From NCBI GenBank assembly GCA_928724745.1, contig CAKMXJ010000003.1:62001-126000 (forward strand): a stretch of DNA of 64,000 nt, given 5' to 3'. Below the pieces are notes generated by a model. The model ran no database searches and was not told where the DNA came from. It worked only from the letters and a program-made list of their open reading frames with translations. Of this stretch, positions 23,048-33,619 are shown piece after piece. Both the position numbers and the translations under genes were made by a program. Every line of letters starts with the position of its first letter. Position 1 is the first letter of the stretch. The DNA is from Anthracocystis setariae (lineage: Eukaryota; Basidiomycota; Ustilaginomycetes; Ustilaginales; Ustilaginaceae).

Positions 23048-23835
23048 AGCGAACTCGGTCCAATCAGACAGCCGACTGAAGTGTGAAAGTGTAAGTGGCT
23101 GCTTGTGAGATGTCAGTGGTACGCGTATCAAAGAACGAGAAGGTTCTCCTGGTCTATCACCGGCCAAGCAACGTTGAAGCTGCGAGCTCCGACTCGGGGG
23201 TGTAGCGATGTATGGTATTGACTTATAGAGGCACGTTGACCATCGCAGCCGAAGGAAGAAACGAAGAGGACCGAAAATGGTTGCTGAGGTCCCTACGGCT
23301 GGAAGCGGCGGGAAAGCGCGGCGAAAGTGGACGATGCTGATGGTCGATTTTAAGGCCGGAGCTGCTCGCCTGTATATGGTCGGGCGCACTGGAGTGGTAT
23401 ACGCAGAGTTGAGTTGTTCCGCACCAATTGAGTCGATGAAGAAAAGTGGCCATGGAATGGAGGAATCGTGAATGTGAGCAGAGGAATAAAATATAAAAAG
23501 GTGCTTAGCCACCGAAACCGAAGCCAAAAAGTGACCACAAAGTTTCCGAGCTGCATCACATTCGAAAAATTAAGTCAACAAGACCCTGAACGTGATCAGG
23601 TCATGCTTACATACGTCATGCAGTTCACACGGCTGCACCCCGCGTCTCGCACCAAATTGCTCCGTGACCTTTCCTTTCGGTTTCTTCCGAAGCATCACTC
23701 ATGCACGGCCGTGGGTACAGTATAGTGAAAGAGCCGGCATTCGGAGCCTGCAAGTATAGTGCAACTTTTGTCGCCAGTCGCTGAACAGTCTAGTTGGACC
23801 ACCACCGCTCTCCTTTTCCCTCATCAAGACACACG
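23048..23835. other. Divergent intergenic region
   Basis: This lies upstream of both Rex4 and the 2-hydroxyacid dehydrogenase. An AT-rich segment with AATAAAATATAAAAAG lies at about 23484-23500 and a TACAGTATAGTG word is near 23717. No gene is apparent. Confidence 0.4.
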
Positions 23836-25095
23836 ATGAGCGCCATACGCTCCATCTTGAGCCTGCGTGTCCAGGCTACCCTGTTCCGGTCTACATCTCG
23901 CCTCGGATTTGGCAGCCAATTTCACTCAACAGCATCCGTGGCTGCAGCCAAGCCCAAAGTGCTCCTCCTGGACCAGATCAAGCTCGCTACATCTGAACTC
24001 AGCAAGCTCTCGAACGTGGCAAATGTGGTAGAGTCCACAGCTCAATCTCGTCAGCAGCTTATTGACAAGTTCAAGAGCGGCGGCGAATACTCGGATGTAG
24101 TTGGAATCTACCGCCACTTTGGAGGTGCTCGTTCGATCAAAATTACCGGTCGTTTCGACAACGAGCTCATCTCACAGCTCCCTGACAGCTTGCGCTACAT
24201 CGTGCATAATGGAGCCGGTTACGACCAGCTCGATATTCCAGCGCTGTCTCAAAAACGCATTCAAGCGTCCAATGTGCCTACTGCCGTCGATGACGCCACC
24301 TCAGATGTCGCTCTCTACCTCTTGCTGGGCGCAATCCGCCGTTTCCCTCTCGCAAAATCCCAGATGAAGCAAGGAAGTTTCAACTCTGCCTTTCCCTTCC
24401 TCGATGCCAGCGACCCTCGTAGAAAGACGCTCGGTATCGTTGGAGCAGGAGGCATCGGGCGAGCTTTCGCATATAAAGCGTCGCATGCGCTTGGTATGAA
24501 GGTTGTATATCACAATCGCAATCGTCTCAGCCCCGAACTCGAATCTCAAGCTGCAAACGGCGGCATGCAGTACATCGAAAATCTTGATGAGCTTCTCGCA
24601 CAATCCGACGTCGTCTCGCTACACTGTCCCCTCACGCCGGCAACCAAGGGTCTCATCGGACGAGAGCAATTCAAGATCATGAAGAAACACGCCATCCTCC
24701 TCAACACGGCGCGCGGCCCCATTGTTAAAGAAGAGGAGCTTGCTCAAGCTCTTGAACAGGGTGTCATCGCTGGTGCAGGCCTCGATGTGTTTGAAGCCGA
24801 GGTGAGTACATTTGATAGGCGTGTCTGTGATCGTACAAGTAGATACACCGCTAACTCGATGACGAGTGCCTCGGCCTGACTGGTCCGACTCTTTGCTTTT
24901 GGACAGCCAAAAATCAACGACAAGCTCTTTGCGCTAGCCGAAACAAAGGTTGAGTTGCTTCCACATGTTGGAACCTTGACCCTGGAGACCCAGACCGAAA
25001 TGGAAGCCGTGTGTCTGCGAAATCTCATGGTGGGTCTCGAAACCGGCAAGCTCGGCTTCACTGTCCCTGAGCAAAGGGACGTTACTTTCAATTAG
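23836..25095 (+). CDS. D-isomer 2-hydroxyacid dehydrogenase (glyoxylate/hydroxypyruvate reductase-like), two exons
   Basis: Exons are 23836-24801 and 24907-25095, joined to 384 aa. The intron has GTGAGT and TGGACAG ends. The N-terminus is basic and hydroxylated without acidic residues up to about residue 37 (ILSLRVQATLFRSTSRLGF), like a mitochondrial presequence. The NAD(P)-binding fingerprint GAGGIG is at 203-208, the catalytic arginine is in LLNTARGPI (R293), and E322 ends exon 1. The catalytic histidine is H342 in LLPHVGTLT. The LPHVGT..ETQ block resembles yeast Gor1 glyoxylate reductase, so reduction of glyoxylate or hydroxypyruvate is likely. Cofactor preference is not decided. Confidence 0.88.
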
Positions 25096-25808
25096 AGCAA
25101 ATAGAAATAGCACGACGCCTCTTCGGCTTGGTGTCCAACTTGTTTACGCTTCGCAATCGTGAGACAGGTGTGCCATGAAGTCCGAATCCTTGCTGTATGT
25201 ACCACACTGCACAGTACAGTACTCTGTACGTACCGTGCACAGTAAAATACAATTCACGCCACTGTCTACGCCTGCCCAACTGCGCCGAAAATGAATTGAC
25301 ATGTTTCATTCATTGTGTAGCTCACAAGCCGGTCTTGGCGCTTCTCGGCATCTATGCCATGCTTGTAGACCTTGTCAGCGATCACCACAATGTTTCAAGA
25401 GCTCTGGCCTGTCGCTAGTCAGCACGGCGACTCAAAACAATCCCCCGTTTGGTGAGATCTCTCCAGGCATCACCCGGGTTTCTTGCACTGTTCAACCCTT
25501 TCGTGTGGTCCTCCTCTGAACGTACTTGTGAGATAGTCCGGTAACCCTCCTCTGTCCCATCATGCAAAAGTAGTGGCCACAAGCCAGCCGAAGGGAGCTT
25601 CTTCGCGTTCTTATATATAGTCTGGGATACATTATGCTTAGACTTGATGCTCCCTTTTACCACCACGCCTTGTTCAACACAACCATTCCTGTTGCCTTTC
25701 CACGTCTCGACCCCATAACACTACTTCAAACAGCCATCGAGTTGTCATCGGGCTTTGAACCAAGCCCGCTCTTTAGCAGGCTAGTATCAGACAGCTTCAT
25801 ACCCCACC
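25096..25808. promoter_or_regulatory. Promoter region of the GH55-type gene
   Basis: A clear TATA element TATATATAG lies at 25612-25620, about 190 bp upstream of the start codon at 25809. Further upstream, near 25205-25245, is a cluster of ACAGTAC/GTACGT words. An out-of-frame ATG at 25634 lies close to the expected transcription start. Confidence 0.5.
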
Positions 25809-28800
25809 ATGGGGAAGCAGAAAAGCAGGTCAACTTGCAACTCGATCTTCGGTATCTTCAACATCATTCGTGTTCTAGTTCTGCTGTCAGCTTTTGGCTG
25901 TGCCTCTTGTTCTACAGAAGCTCGAACGTACATCGGCCACAGCCATAACTCAGTGAGCGTAGCTGCCTCAGTTTCTTATCCAGAAGATCGAGCATCCGGC
26001 AATCACTCCTCCGAAGATTTACGTGCATCGTTGAGGAGAGATGGTCTACCCCTTTTTGAGGCTAACACCAGCAGTCCTTCTCAACTGCCGAATCAAGGAG
26101 ACTGGGTTACACAGCAGCCCTTTCCCCCCAGCGTGTTGCGGGTCACTTCAAGCGGGCTGACAGGTGTTGCAGAAGCAGGCAAAAGCTTCTTCGACCGTAT
26201 TGCACAAGTGCTTCAGCAAAGCCAGGCTGCTTGGGCCGATCTCGAAAACGCTGCAAACCTGACGCGACTTGTCCAAGAATCTCTGTCGAGTCGTCTCGAT
26301 GAGCCTCTCGTTTTGGCACCCTTCACTTTCACTATAAACACCACAATGGAGCCCGACCTCTCGACTGCTTGGTCTAGTGAAGCGGCCAATGCGGTCTTCC
26401 CGCTCAGTGCGAGCGAGCCAGGGAACGCCACCAAACCACTCGACACCAACGCCACCGAGCCCCCTGAAACTTTTTGGTTCGAAGCTATAGCCCATAATGG
26501 CTCAGCAACTTACAACCCAAAGCCAAGATCGTATCAAGTCTTTCGCAACGTGAAAGACTTTGGCGCCAAGGGCGAGTGAGTTCCCTGACAACCTAGCCTA
26601 TTTCCTTTCCACTCCTCTATAGCTACTGACCGCTATGCTCCTTGTGCTTGTGCTGATCAGCGGTCTCACAGATGATACGAATGCTATTAATCAGGCGATC
26701 AGCCTCGGCAATCGCTGTGGCGAAGGCTGCGGAAGCTCCACCGTTGCACCAGCTGTGGTGTACTTCCCCCCTGGCACGTACCTGGTCTCCTCTCCCATTG
26801 TGTCTTACTACTACACTCAGCTTATGGGCAGCGCGATCGACCGGCCGACTTTGCTGGCCGCTCCATCTTTCCAAGGGATCGCCGTAATCGATGAGGATCC
26901 TTACTCGTCCGACGGTTCGAACTGGTACATCAATCAGAACAACTTCTTCCGTGCCATTTACAACTTCAGGATCGATCTAACTCAGATGCCGCCTTCTTCA
27001 GGCACGGGTATTCACCATCAGGTTAGCCAGGCCACAGGTCTCTTCAACGTCCACTTTGAAATGCGGCAAGATACAGACACTGCGCAGCAAGGTATCTACA
27101 TGGAGAATGGCAGTGGTGGCTTCATGACCAGTCTCAGCTTTCGAGGCGGCAGGTACGGCGCTTACCTTGGCAATCAGCAGTTTACTTTCCGCAACAGCTC
27201 TTTCGAGAATTGTCAGACGGCGATCTCTCAGGCTTGGAATTGGGGATGGTCGTACCACGCTATCTACGTCAGAAACTGTACGTTGGGGCTCGAAATGCGC
27301 ACGAGTTCAAATCCAGCATCGGGAAGCCAGGGCGCAGCCTCCGTTCTGGCGTACGACTGGACATTTCGTGACGTTGAAACCGCTTTCAATATCACCACAC
27401 CGGGCTCCGGTACCCTCATCCTGGACAACATCTCGATTGACAATGTCGGCTCAGTAGTCCGATCTGGCGAGGTTGTGGAAGGGCCCATCCTATTGGTCGG
27501 CTCCAGCCTGCCAACAGCCGTTTCCAGCTGGGTTCAGGGCTCGATTGTGGAGGGCGATCGGCAAATCGAGAACGTGCAAAGCGTCTCCACAGTGAACGTT
27601 CAGCGACCGGCTTCGCTGGTCAAGGTGGAATGTACGTCCAAGCCATGGTTCAGTCGCAGCCGTCCTCAATACGAATGGGCCGTGGCTTCGGATTTCGCAA
27701 ACGTGAAGGAGCTGGGCTGTGCTGGAGATGGTACGACCGATGATTCCACTACTCTGCAGCGCATCTTGGACGAAAGTGCTGATACGAAAATCGTCTATGT
27801 GCCACAAGGCACCTACTACCTCGAATCGACGGTGACATTCCCGCCAGGCACCAGGATGGTGGGCGAAGTCTGGCCTGTCCTGATGGGTGGCGGGGCTCTG
27901 TTCCAAAATGCTTCTGATCCTCAACCTGTTGTGCGAATTGGAGAGGCTGGAGACTCTGGTATCATGGAGATTTCGGATATGATTTTCTCAACGAGGGGCC
28001 CTGCTCCCGGTGCCATCGTCGTCGAGTGGAACATCAGGGAAGAAGAAGGCCAACAAGGCTCAGCTGCCATTTGGGATAGCCACATCAGGGTCGGTGGTTT
28101 CGCCGGAACCAATCTTGAGGCTGATAAATGTGCACGCGAGCAGCCTCTGAGTGATGATTGCCGTGCAAGTTTCCTCAACTTCCACCTGACTACGAACTCC
28201 AGCGCCTACATCGAGAACATGTGGGTATGGACAGCGGATCATGATCTCGACTTCGGCAGTCGCGGCCAGGTCAACATTGTCTCCGGACGCGGCGTTCTCA
28301 TAGAGTCCGTTCAGGGCCCTGTCTGGATGTATGGAGGAGCTTCTGAACATTCCGTCCTCTATCAGTACAACATCGTCGGCGCAAACAACATATTCATCTC
28401 CCTTGCCCAGACAGAGACAGTTTACTTCCAGGGTACAGGAAGGGCGGTCGCAAGCGCTGAAGAACCGATTTCCATTCAGAAGTACAGCGATCCAAACTTC
28501 AACCTTTCCTCTGCACAATCGTCCTCTTCGCCCTTCCAGGATCCTAGCGATCCTTACGAAAATCGAGGTTTGGGGATGCGAATTGCGAACAGCACGAACG
28601 TCTTCGTATATGGTGCCGGCTTTTACTCGTTCTTCGACAACTACGACCAGACTAAAGTTTCAGCACGACGCTCGCAGAAGAGGATCCTCTGGCTTCAGGA
28701 CTTGACCGGCGATGCCAATGTCTGGATTCTCAACCTCAACACCGTTGGCGTCGAGAAAATGGTAACGGTTGATGGAAGCGATGCTGTTGACGAAGGAAGC

Positions 28801-28854
28801 CTTCGCAATGGTTTCGGCAACACGTTGGCAGTGTGGGCCTCTAACATCGAGTAA
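25809..28854 (+). CDS. Secreted GH55-type exo-beta-1,3-glucanase, two exons
   Basis: Exon 1 is 25809-26575 and exon 2 is 26661-28854, 986 aa together. The intron ends are GTGAGT and GATCAG, and its removal restores the sequence FGAKGDGLTDDTNAIN. The first 35 residues are basic then hydrophobic (IIRVLVLLSAFGCASC), consistent with a signal peptide or anchor. Two pectate-lyase-like beta-helix repeats start at VKDFGAKGDGLTDDT and at NVKELGCAGDGTTDDS. This is the two-domain layout of GH55 glucan 1,3-beta-glucosidases. A Ser/Thr-rich spacer and many NxS/T sites fit secretion. Substrate would be beta-1,3-glucan of fungal or plant origin. The stop codon overlaps a donor-like GTAAGC, so an extra 3' exon is possible. 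Confidence 0.87.
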
Positions 28855-28911
28855 GCGACGGCGGCACTACCTTATACCTCTTCCACTTATGGATCATACC
28901 GTAGCACGAGA

Positions 28912-29043
28912 GAAGTTGAGTCCGCGAACCCACCCGAGTAACCACCCCCAGGTTCATGATCGGGTGGAAGAATGCTTTTGGGTGGGTTCGCGGAGGAACC
29001 AGCCTGGGTGGTTGCTGTTGGGTGGGTTCGAGGACGCAATTCA
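28912..29043. mobile_element. Degenerate GC-rich inverted-repeat element, copy A
   Basis: The left end contains GTTGAGTCCGCGAACCCACC (28915 onward). An inverted match, GGGTGGGTTCGCGGA, lies at about 28980-28994, and the right end is a decayed GGACGCAATT. It is related to copies B and C further on. Copy A starts about 57 bp after the glucanase stop. Confidence 0.55.
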
Positions 29044-29064
29044 CAGTAGTGTAAAAAATGGAAA

Positions 29065-29811
29065 AATCCGTCTCGCAGCAACCCACCGAAGCCACCCACA
29101 TTTTTTCGAGATCCCGTACAGCCTTAAACAGGCAAAAATTCGTCCATTATTCAGCGATTTCTGTGCTCTTGCGACACAGATGTGCGCCAGGGTACCTGTG
29201 ATCTACGCTCAAAAGTGACAATGAGCGTCAACGTCAGGGCAAAGTCGTGTTGAGAAATAAAGGGCGAGGAAACACATGTTGGTCTATCGGCAAACGCAAC
29301 ATGTCCTCAAGAGTAGTCGGGTGATCCTCAGATCAGCCAGCCGAAGCCCTTCACCGTCACAGACGCGCTCCAATGTTGAGCCAGTAACCCAATACCACCA
29401 ACGGTGGCTCACGCGGACAGGGGCTTTTTTTTCGTTGTCTTTTCCTTCTTTCTTTACAGCAAGAGTATCCATGTATTGAGACCATAGATTCAACTTCTTT
29501 TTAAATCATGCATCATATTGCGGTAAACGGAAAGAATATCGCAAAATAAAACGTAGTTAATCGGTCCCGCAGCCAACCCAAGGAGCCATCCTCCATTGAA
29601 AACTTTTTTCCGCAATATGAACGGGTGCGGAATGGTTTCTTACTTGTTTTTTTGCAGCGCCAGGTCGCAATCATCTTTGAGACAGCGAAATTCTAATGGC
29701 AAAGGAAAACTTCCCCGGAGCCCTGGGGCGTGGCTTCTCAGAGGAGCCAGGAACCACTCATGTCGTAAAGGAAGGAATCAATCCGTCCCGCAGCCACCCA
29801 TCGAAGCCACC
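29065..29811 (+). repeat. Three diverged copies of a 33-bp repeat
   Basis: Copies lie at about 29065-29098, 29559-29592 and 29780-29811. The shared core is approximately CCGTCCCGCAGCCACCCAxC followed by GAAGCCACC. They are in direct orientation and separated by AT-rich DNA. They may be fragments of the same GC-rich element family or an independent short repeat. Confidence 0.5.
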
Positions 29812-30295
29812 TTCTGTTAGAAAAATGATTAGCGTATGGGCGATTGGGGTTACATCTCCCCGATCGGCGATATACAAAAGGTAACTGCATGGAGACCGAC
29901 GGAACTGGCGTTTAAAACATCTTCCGCCGAAGGACAAGTACGGTAAGGGTCTCCGATGCGCGGTAACCAATGCAGCCAATGAAGTCAACAGATGACCATT
30001 GGACTACCGGGAGTCCCCGACTCACTATGGAAGAACTTCCACAACCCCCCCCCCCCCCCACCCCCGCTCCTCTTCCCTTCCTGGAGGCTGCGGGACGCAT
30101 TCATTTCTCATCGTTAAAGGTTGAAATGATTATATTTGATGGACTCAATATGTCCAAATAACTACGATTCTAATGTTTAACGCCATTTTTTTGCAAGTCT
30201 TGATGTGATTCACCACCGTTGCTTGAGTGATTTGATGGTGCCTCTCTGATTTCCCAAAACATGATACTTGGTACGTACGTGTCCACCACTTTCGG

Positions 30296-30367
30296 AAAAA
30301 GCGGAAAGCTGAGTCCGCGAACCCCGGGTGGTTGCTGGGTGGTTGCCAGGACGCAACTTTTCATTTT
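30296..30367. mobile_element. Degenerate GC-rich inverted-repeat element, copy B
   Basis: The left end AAAAAGCGGAAAGCTGAGTC (30296 onward) is nearly identical to the end of copy C. The right end is GGACGCAACTTTTC. The internal part is shortened and consists of GGGTGGTTGC repeats. It is about 72 bp long. Confidence 0.55.
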
Positions 30368-30513
30368 CCAAGATTTGTTTTGTTGATCCGTGTGATTGCT
30401 CTCTTTGCAAATTCAGTGATTGCAGAATCATGTCTTAATAGAGGAACATCAAATCATGTTTGTGAATTAATCCCCGCACCTGTTGGAAATCATGAAGTGA
30501 ATATCGGCGATTG

Positions 30514-30693
30514 ACATCGTAAAAAGCGGAAAGTTGAGTCCGCGAACCCACCCTCTCACCCACCCGGGGTGGTTGCTTCGGGGGTTACACCCCGGAACCA
30601 CCCCCGAGCCACCCCGGGTGGGTTCGCAGTGAACCCAACCCGGGTGGGTGAGGGGGTGGGTTCGCGGACTCAACTTTCCGCTTTTTACGATGT
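30514..30693. mobile_element. Intact 180-bp MITE-like element with long terminal inverted repeats, copy C
   Basis: The element begins ACATCGTAAAAAGCGGAAAG and ends with the exact reverse complement. The inverted match continues for about 53 bp with a single mismatch and reaches into GGGTGGGTGAG-type sequence. The whole element can fold into one long hairpin. The 5-bp flanks do not show a convincing target duplication. No coding capacity. Family unknown to me. Confidence 0.75.
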
Positions 30694-30920
30694 GCTGGGG
30701 ATATGTCTTTCTGATCGGCAATGCAAAGGGATCAATTGCATGGAGGCCGTGTGATTAGTTTGCGAGTTTTAGTCTTGCGCTAAGTGGCTGGAGCGGATCC
30801 TTCTGAATGGATCCCGGCAGACTCGTCGTTCTACTGTGAGACTTTTTATCTCTATGATTGGACAAGTTGACCTTACCAGCAAAGGCGGTGGGCAACTGAG
30901 TTTATATACATGAGTTGGGT

Positions 30921-30944
30921 GGTCTCCAGGTCTTCCTGGAGACC
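30921..30944. repeat. Perfect 10-bp hairpin
   Basis: GGTCTCCAGG and CCTGGAGACC form a perfect inverted repeat around a 4-nt loop, in non-coding DNA and not obviously part of a gene. Confidence 0.6.
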
Positions 30945-31332
30945 CTACATTCTGTTGGAAATCTGGTACCGATTTCCGTCATTTCTTCTATGCAACCAAG
31001 CGAAAGTCTAACATGCCGCCTCGACTAAGGGCACCTCGCCGGCAAGGTGCCATCCTTGACGTTGTCACTTCCGCTCCTAATCCACAGACCCATGTTTGGT
31101 GATTCACATGGTCCCAATGTCCGGCATGTCAGGGATGCCATGGGATCTAGACTCACGGTGTCCCAGGGGGAGTCTGGACTTGACCTCGATGGCAAGGTTC
31201 CAGACTCGACGGCAACTTGCAGGGAATGCCAGCAAGCTATTTGAGATACCCCACAAGGTTGCATCCCTTGACGTTGAGGTGACCACAACAACACCCCGTA
31301 GACCATGTATGAAGTTGTTATGCTCCTGGGGT

Positions 31333-31674
31333 CTGGGAACCTTGGAACGTGGTTGTGCGTCTGTAACAAGGCCAGGGGCGTGGTACCGGGTGTTGCTCCT
31401 GGGATCATTGCCAAGATAGCGGAGCGGGGGAGTGGGAGATTGGGAGAAGGTCTGATATTTCCACCTACTAGAGTGAGTAAGCTAAAATACAATCGACGTC
31501 CTGTTGTGAGTGTGCTGGGGCCGGGTTGTGAGAATATGTGGTCTCCCAGATACCCCTGGGAGATGCCGCAGCCTACCCCAATCCCCAATCCGGCGTCTAA
31601 TTGGGGTTACTTCTCCCAACCACTTAAATGCCAAAACCCTTTACCACTCCTCCCAATAATTGCAATCATAACAG
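31333..31674 (+). repeat. Long inverted duplication, left arm
   Basis: This arm of about 342 bp matches 31882-32228 on the opposite strand at roughly 93 percent by eye. Most differences are transitions, and there is one indel at a G run. An open frame (GEGLIFPPTRVSKLKYN) is preserved in both arms, but it resembles nothing I know. Confidence 0.8.
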
Positions 31675-31881
31675 AAGTCTATACGGCAAACATCAACATC
31701 CAGAAGAACATTTTGTAATTCCGTCATGTGTATAAATAGCACTCAATGTACTTTAGTCAATGTTTGCCATTTATCGAATCAGAATCTCACTTCCCACAAT
31801 ATATACAACCCACCTTGACGGCAAGCTGCTCACACTCACCGTTGACTCTATCGCATCTCCAAAGACATATCTTTCATATTC

Positions 31882-32228
31882 CTGTTATAATTGGGATTAT
31901 TGGGAGAAGTGGTAAAGGGTTTTGGCATTTAAGTGGTCGGGAGAAGCCCCCCCCCCCCAATTGGACGCCGGATTGGGGATTGGGGTAGGCTGCGGCATCT
32001 CCCGGGGGTATCTGGGAGACCACATATTCTCACAACCCGGCCCCAGCACACTCACAACAGGACTTTGATTGTATTTTAGCTTACTCACTCTAGTAGGTGG
32101 AAATATCAGACCTTCTCCAGATCTCCCGCTCCCCCGCTCCGCTATCTTGGCAACAATCCCAGGAGCAACACCCAGTACCACGCCCCTGGCCTCAATACAG
32201 ACGCACAACCATGTTCCGAGGTTCTCAG
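31882..32228 (-). repeat. Long inverted duplication, right arm
   Basis: The partner of the left arm, separated by a 207-bp spacer that contains a TATAAATAG-like element near 31731. The pair would produce a stable double-stranded stem if transcribed. A C run at about 31950-31958 marks the indel between the arms. Confidence 0.8.
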
Positions 32229-32293
32229 TGTTGGATCCGACTTTACGAATCGGCTTTTCATCTTGCAATCGGGCACATCACATATCGGCACAC

Positions 32294-33099
32294 AACACTC
32301 AGTAATGAGTGTTGCACACGCATTGGCGAATATCGAGACGCCGGTCTCAATGTTTGCCGGGCGGATTTAGACATTTTTCCCGTACCCACGCGACACTCAA
32401 CGGTACTCCCATTGGTTCGTTGACAGGTCTCGACATTCGATATTGAGTGTTGAGACTACCCAACAAATCACAGACTCCAGTTACACATCCACACACCTAT
32501 CGCCCAATAGTAGGATCGCATTAGAAGGACGGCAACCCGGCTCACCCCAAATGGAACCTCCCACATCACGATGGAAGGGGAGGGAAGGACGGGTGGATGG
32601 GATCCGAGCCAATCATGATCGAGGCGCGAGACTCAGCAGTGGAACGATGGTCTATACGACAAAAGAGAACACTTGATACTGAGTGTTAGGGATGCACACA
32701 GGAGACAGGGTAGTCGTTATAGGAAACACACGGAATACATAGCGAAGATGGAGGCACCTTCGCTGTATGATTAGGATTAGAACACATGTGTATATAAGAC
32801 TCGGGACCAGCACCCGAGAGAGTGAATAAGATTATCGAATCACTACCTTACTTATCAACTTATAAGATCTGACGACTAGTATCAACATCCGATATTGGAT
32901 GTTGATCTTCCTCGTTTGAATCCTTCGAAGCTTCTAACCGCTGCGCCCCGTCCAATATCGATATTGTCCTAGCACTACTAAGTCACAGACATCAAACTCT
33001 GTGATAGTTCGAGCACGGACTTAATGACTCACGACACTCTCCCAAGATCGCAACTTAGGAAATAGGATATTGGATGTCAAACATCCATTACCGAGTGTT
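32294..33099. repeat. Five spaced copies of a 20-bp palindrome
   Basis: Copies are at 32294-32313, 32432-32451, 32668-32687, 32884-32903 and 33080-33099. All follow the rule ACA, then 12 nt, then TGTT; the 12-mers are CTCAGTAATGAG, TTCGATATTGAG, CTTGATACTGAG, TCCGATATTGGA and TCCATTACCGAG. The centre-to-centre distances are 138, 236, 216 and 196 bp. Each interval therefore begins TGTT and ends ACA, like a transposon or LTR unit. Confidence 0.7.
32684..32887 (+). mobile_element. LTR-like unit (possible solo LTR)
   Basis: This 204-bp unit starts TGTTAGGGATG and ends TATCAACA. It has a TATATAAG box at 32791-32798, a CTCGGG/CCCGAG hairpin just after it and an AATAAG near 32825. Such order (promoter, leader hairpin, polyadenylation-like site) fits a short LTR. 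No target-site duplication and no primer-binding site are recognisable, so the call is tentative. Confidence 0.35.
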
Positions 33100-33451
33100 G
33101 TAAGTCGTATCTAACATTGGATAAACTAACGCCGCAATAGCCACTTTGCATCGATTGATTTCTAGATTCTAATACTCAGACCCCAGGAGCATAACATTAC
33201 GCCAATGCGTAACTTCTTGCGCAAGACATTATTGCGCGAGCCCATTCACATGCCTCACGGCATGTGAGGCGCATGTAGTTAGAATCAGCTGGCCTGTATA
33301 TACACTCACATCGTCGCCACTTCTTCCTCTTGAATACCATCTTCTTGTTATCCGAATGCCTTGTAGCGTGTTTGTGTAACAGCATGCTGTACGGACAACA
33401 TTTTTGTTCTGGTCCTGTTACCATAACTAGTATTGCTTGATAGCATCAACA

Positions 33452-33619
33452 ATGCCTATCTCAACCCTTGCATTGTGTTACCAATGGTGCAGCATCCTCA
33501 GCGTTAGACTAGTTTGCCCTCTACTTGCTGTAGGAATCTTCATTCTCTTGTTGTACAAACCCCTGAGTGGGGCAACAACAGTGCACTGCCAACATTCACA
33601 TTATCAGCTGCTAATGTGA
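33452..33619 (+). CDS. Possible small hydrophobic ORF, doubtful
   Basis: A 55-codon frame begins at an ATG, with a TATA-like TGTATATACA about 150 bp upstream (33295-33304). It has a long hydrophobic core (PLLAVGIFILLLYKPLSG) like a signal peptide or anchor. A second open frame (to 33795) overlaps it and ends in a Cys-rich stretch, KDCNCACHEHAGPIGIG. An intron joining them would give a small secreted protein, but I found no splice pair of sensible length and phase. No homology recognised. Confidence 0.2.
   Translation: MPISTLALCYQWCSILSVRLVCPLLAVGIFILLLYKPLSGATTVHCQHSHYQLLM

Larger units (their letters stand above)
28855..33450. other. Gene-poor repeat region
   Basis: About 4.6 kb between the glucanase and the next possible gene shows no supported coding sequence. 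It holds three GC-rich inverted-repeat elements, three copies of a GAAGCCACC-type repeat, a long inverted duplication, an array of 20-bp palindromes and one LTR-like unit; each is listed separately. AT-rich spacers lie between them. I read it as a relic transposon cluster. Confidence 0.65.

Noticed and set aside
31305..31718. Open frame preserved in both arms of the inverted duplication
   Set aside because: Preservation follows from 93 percent arm identity; composition and lack of similarity do not support a gene.
32915..32950. tRNA-like sequence (reverse complement GGCGCAGCGGTTAG)
   Set aside because: Only a D-arm-like fragment is present; no B box and no cloverleaf can be formed.
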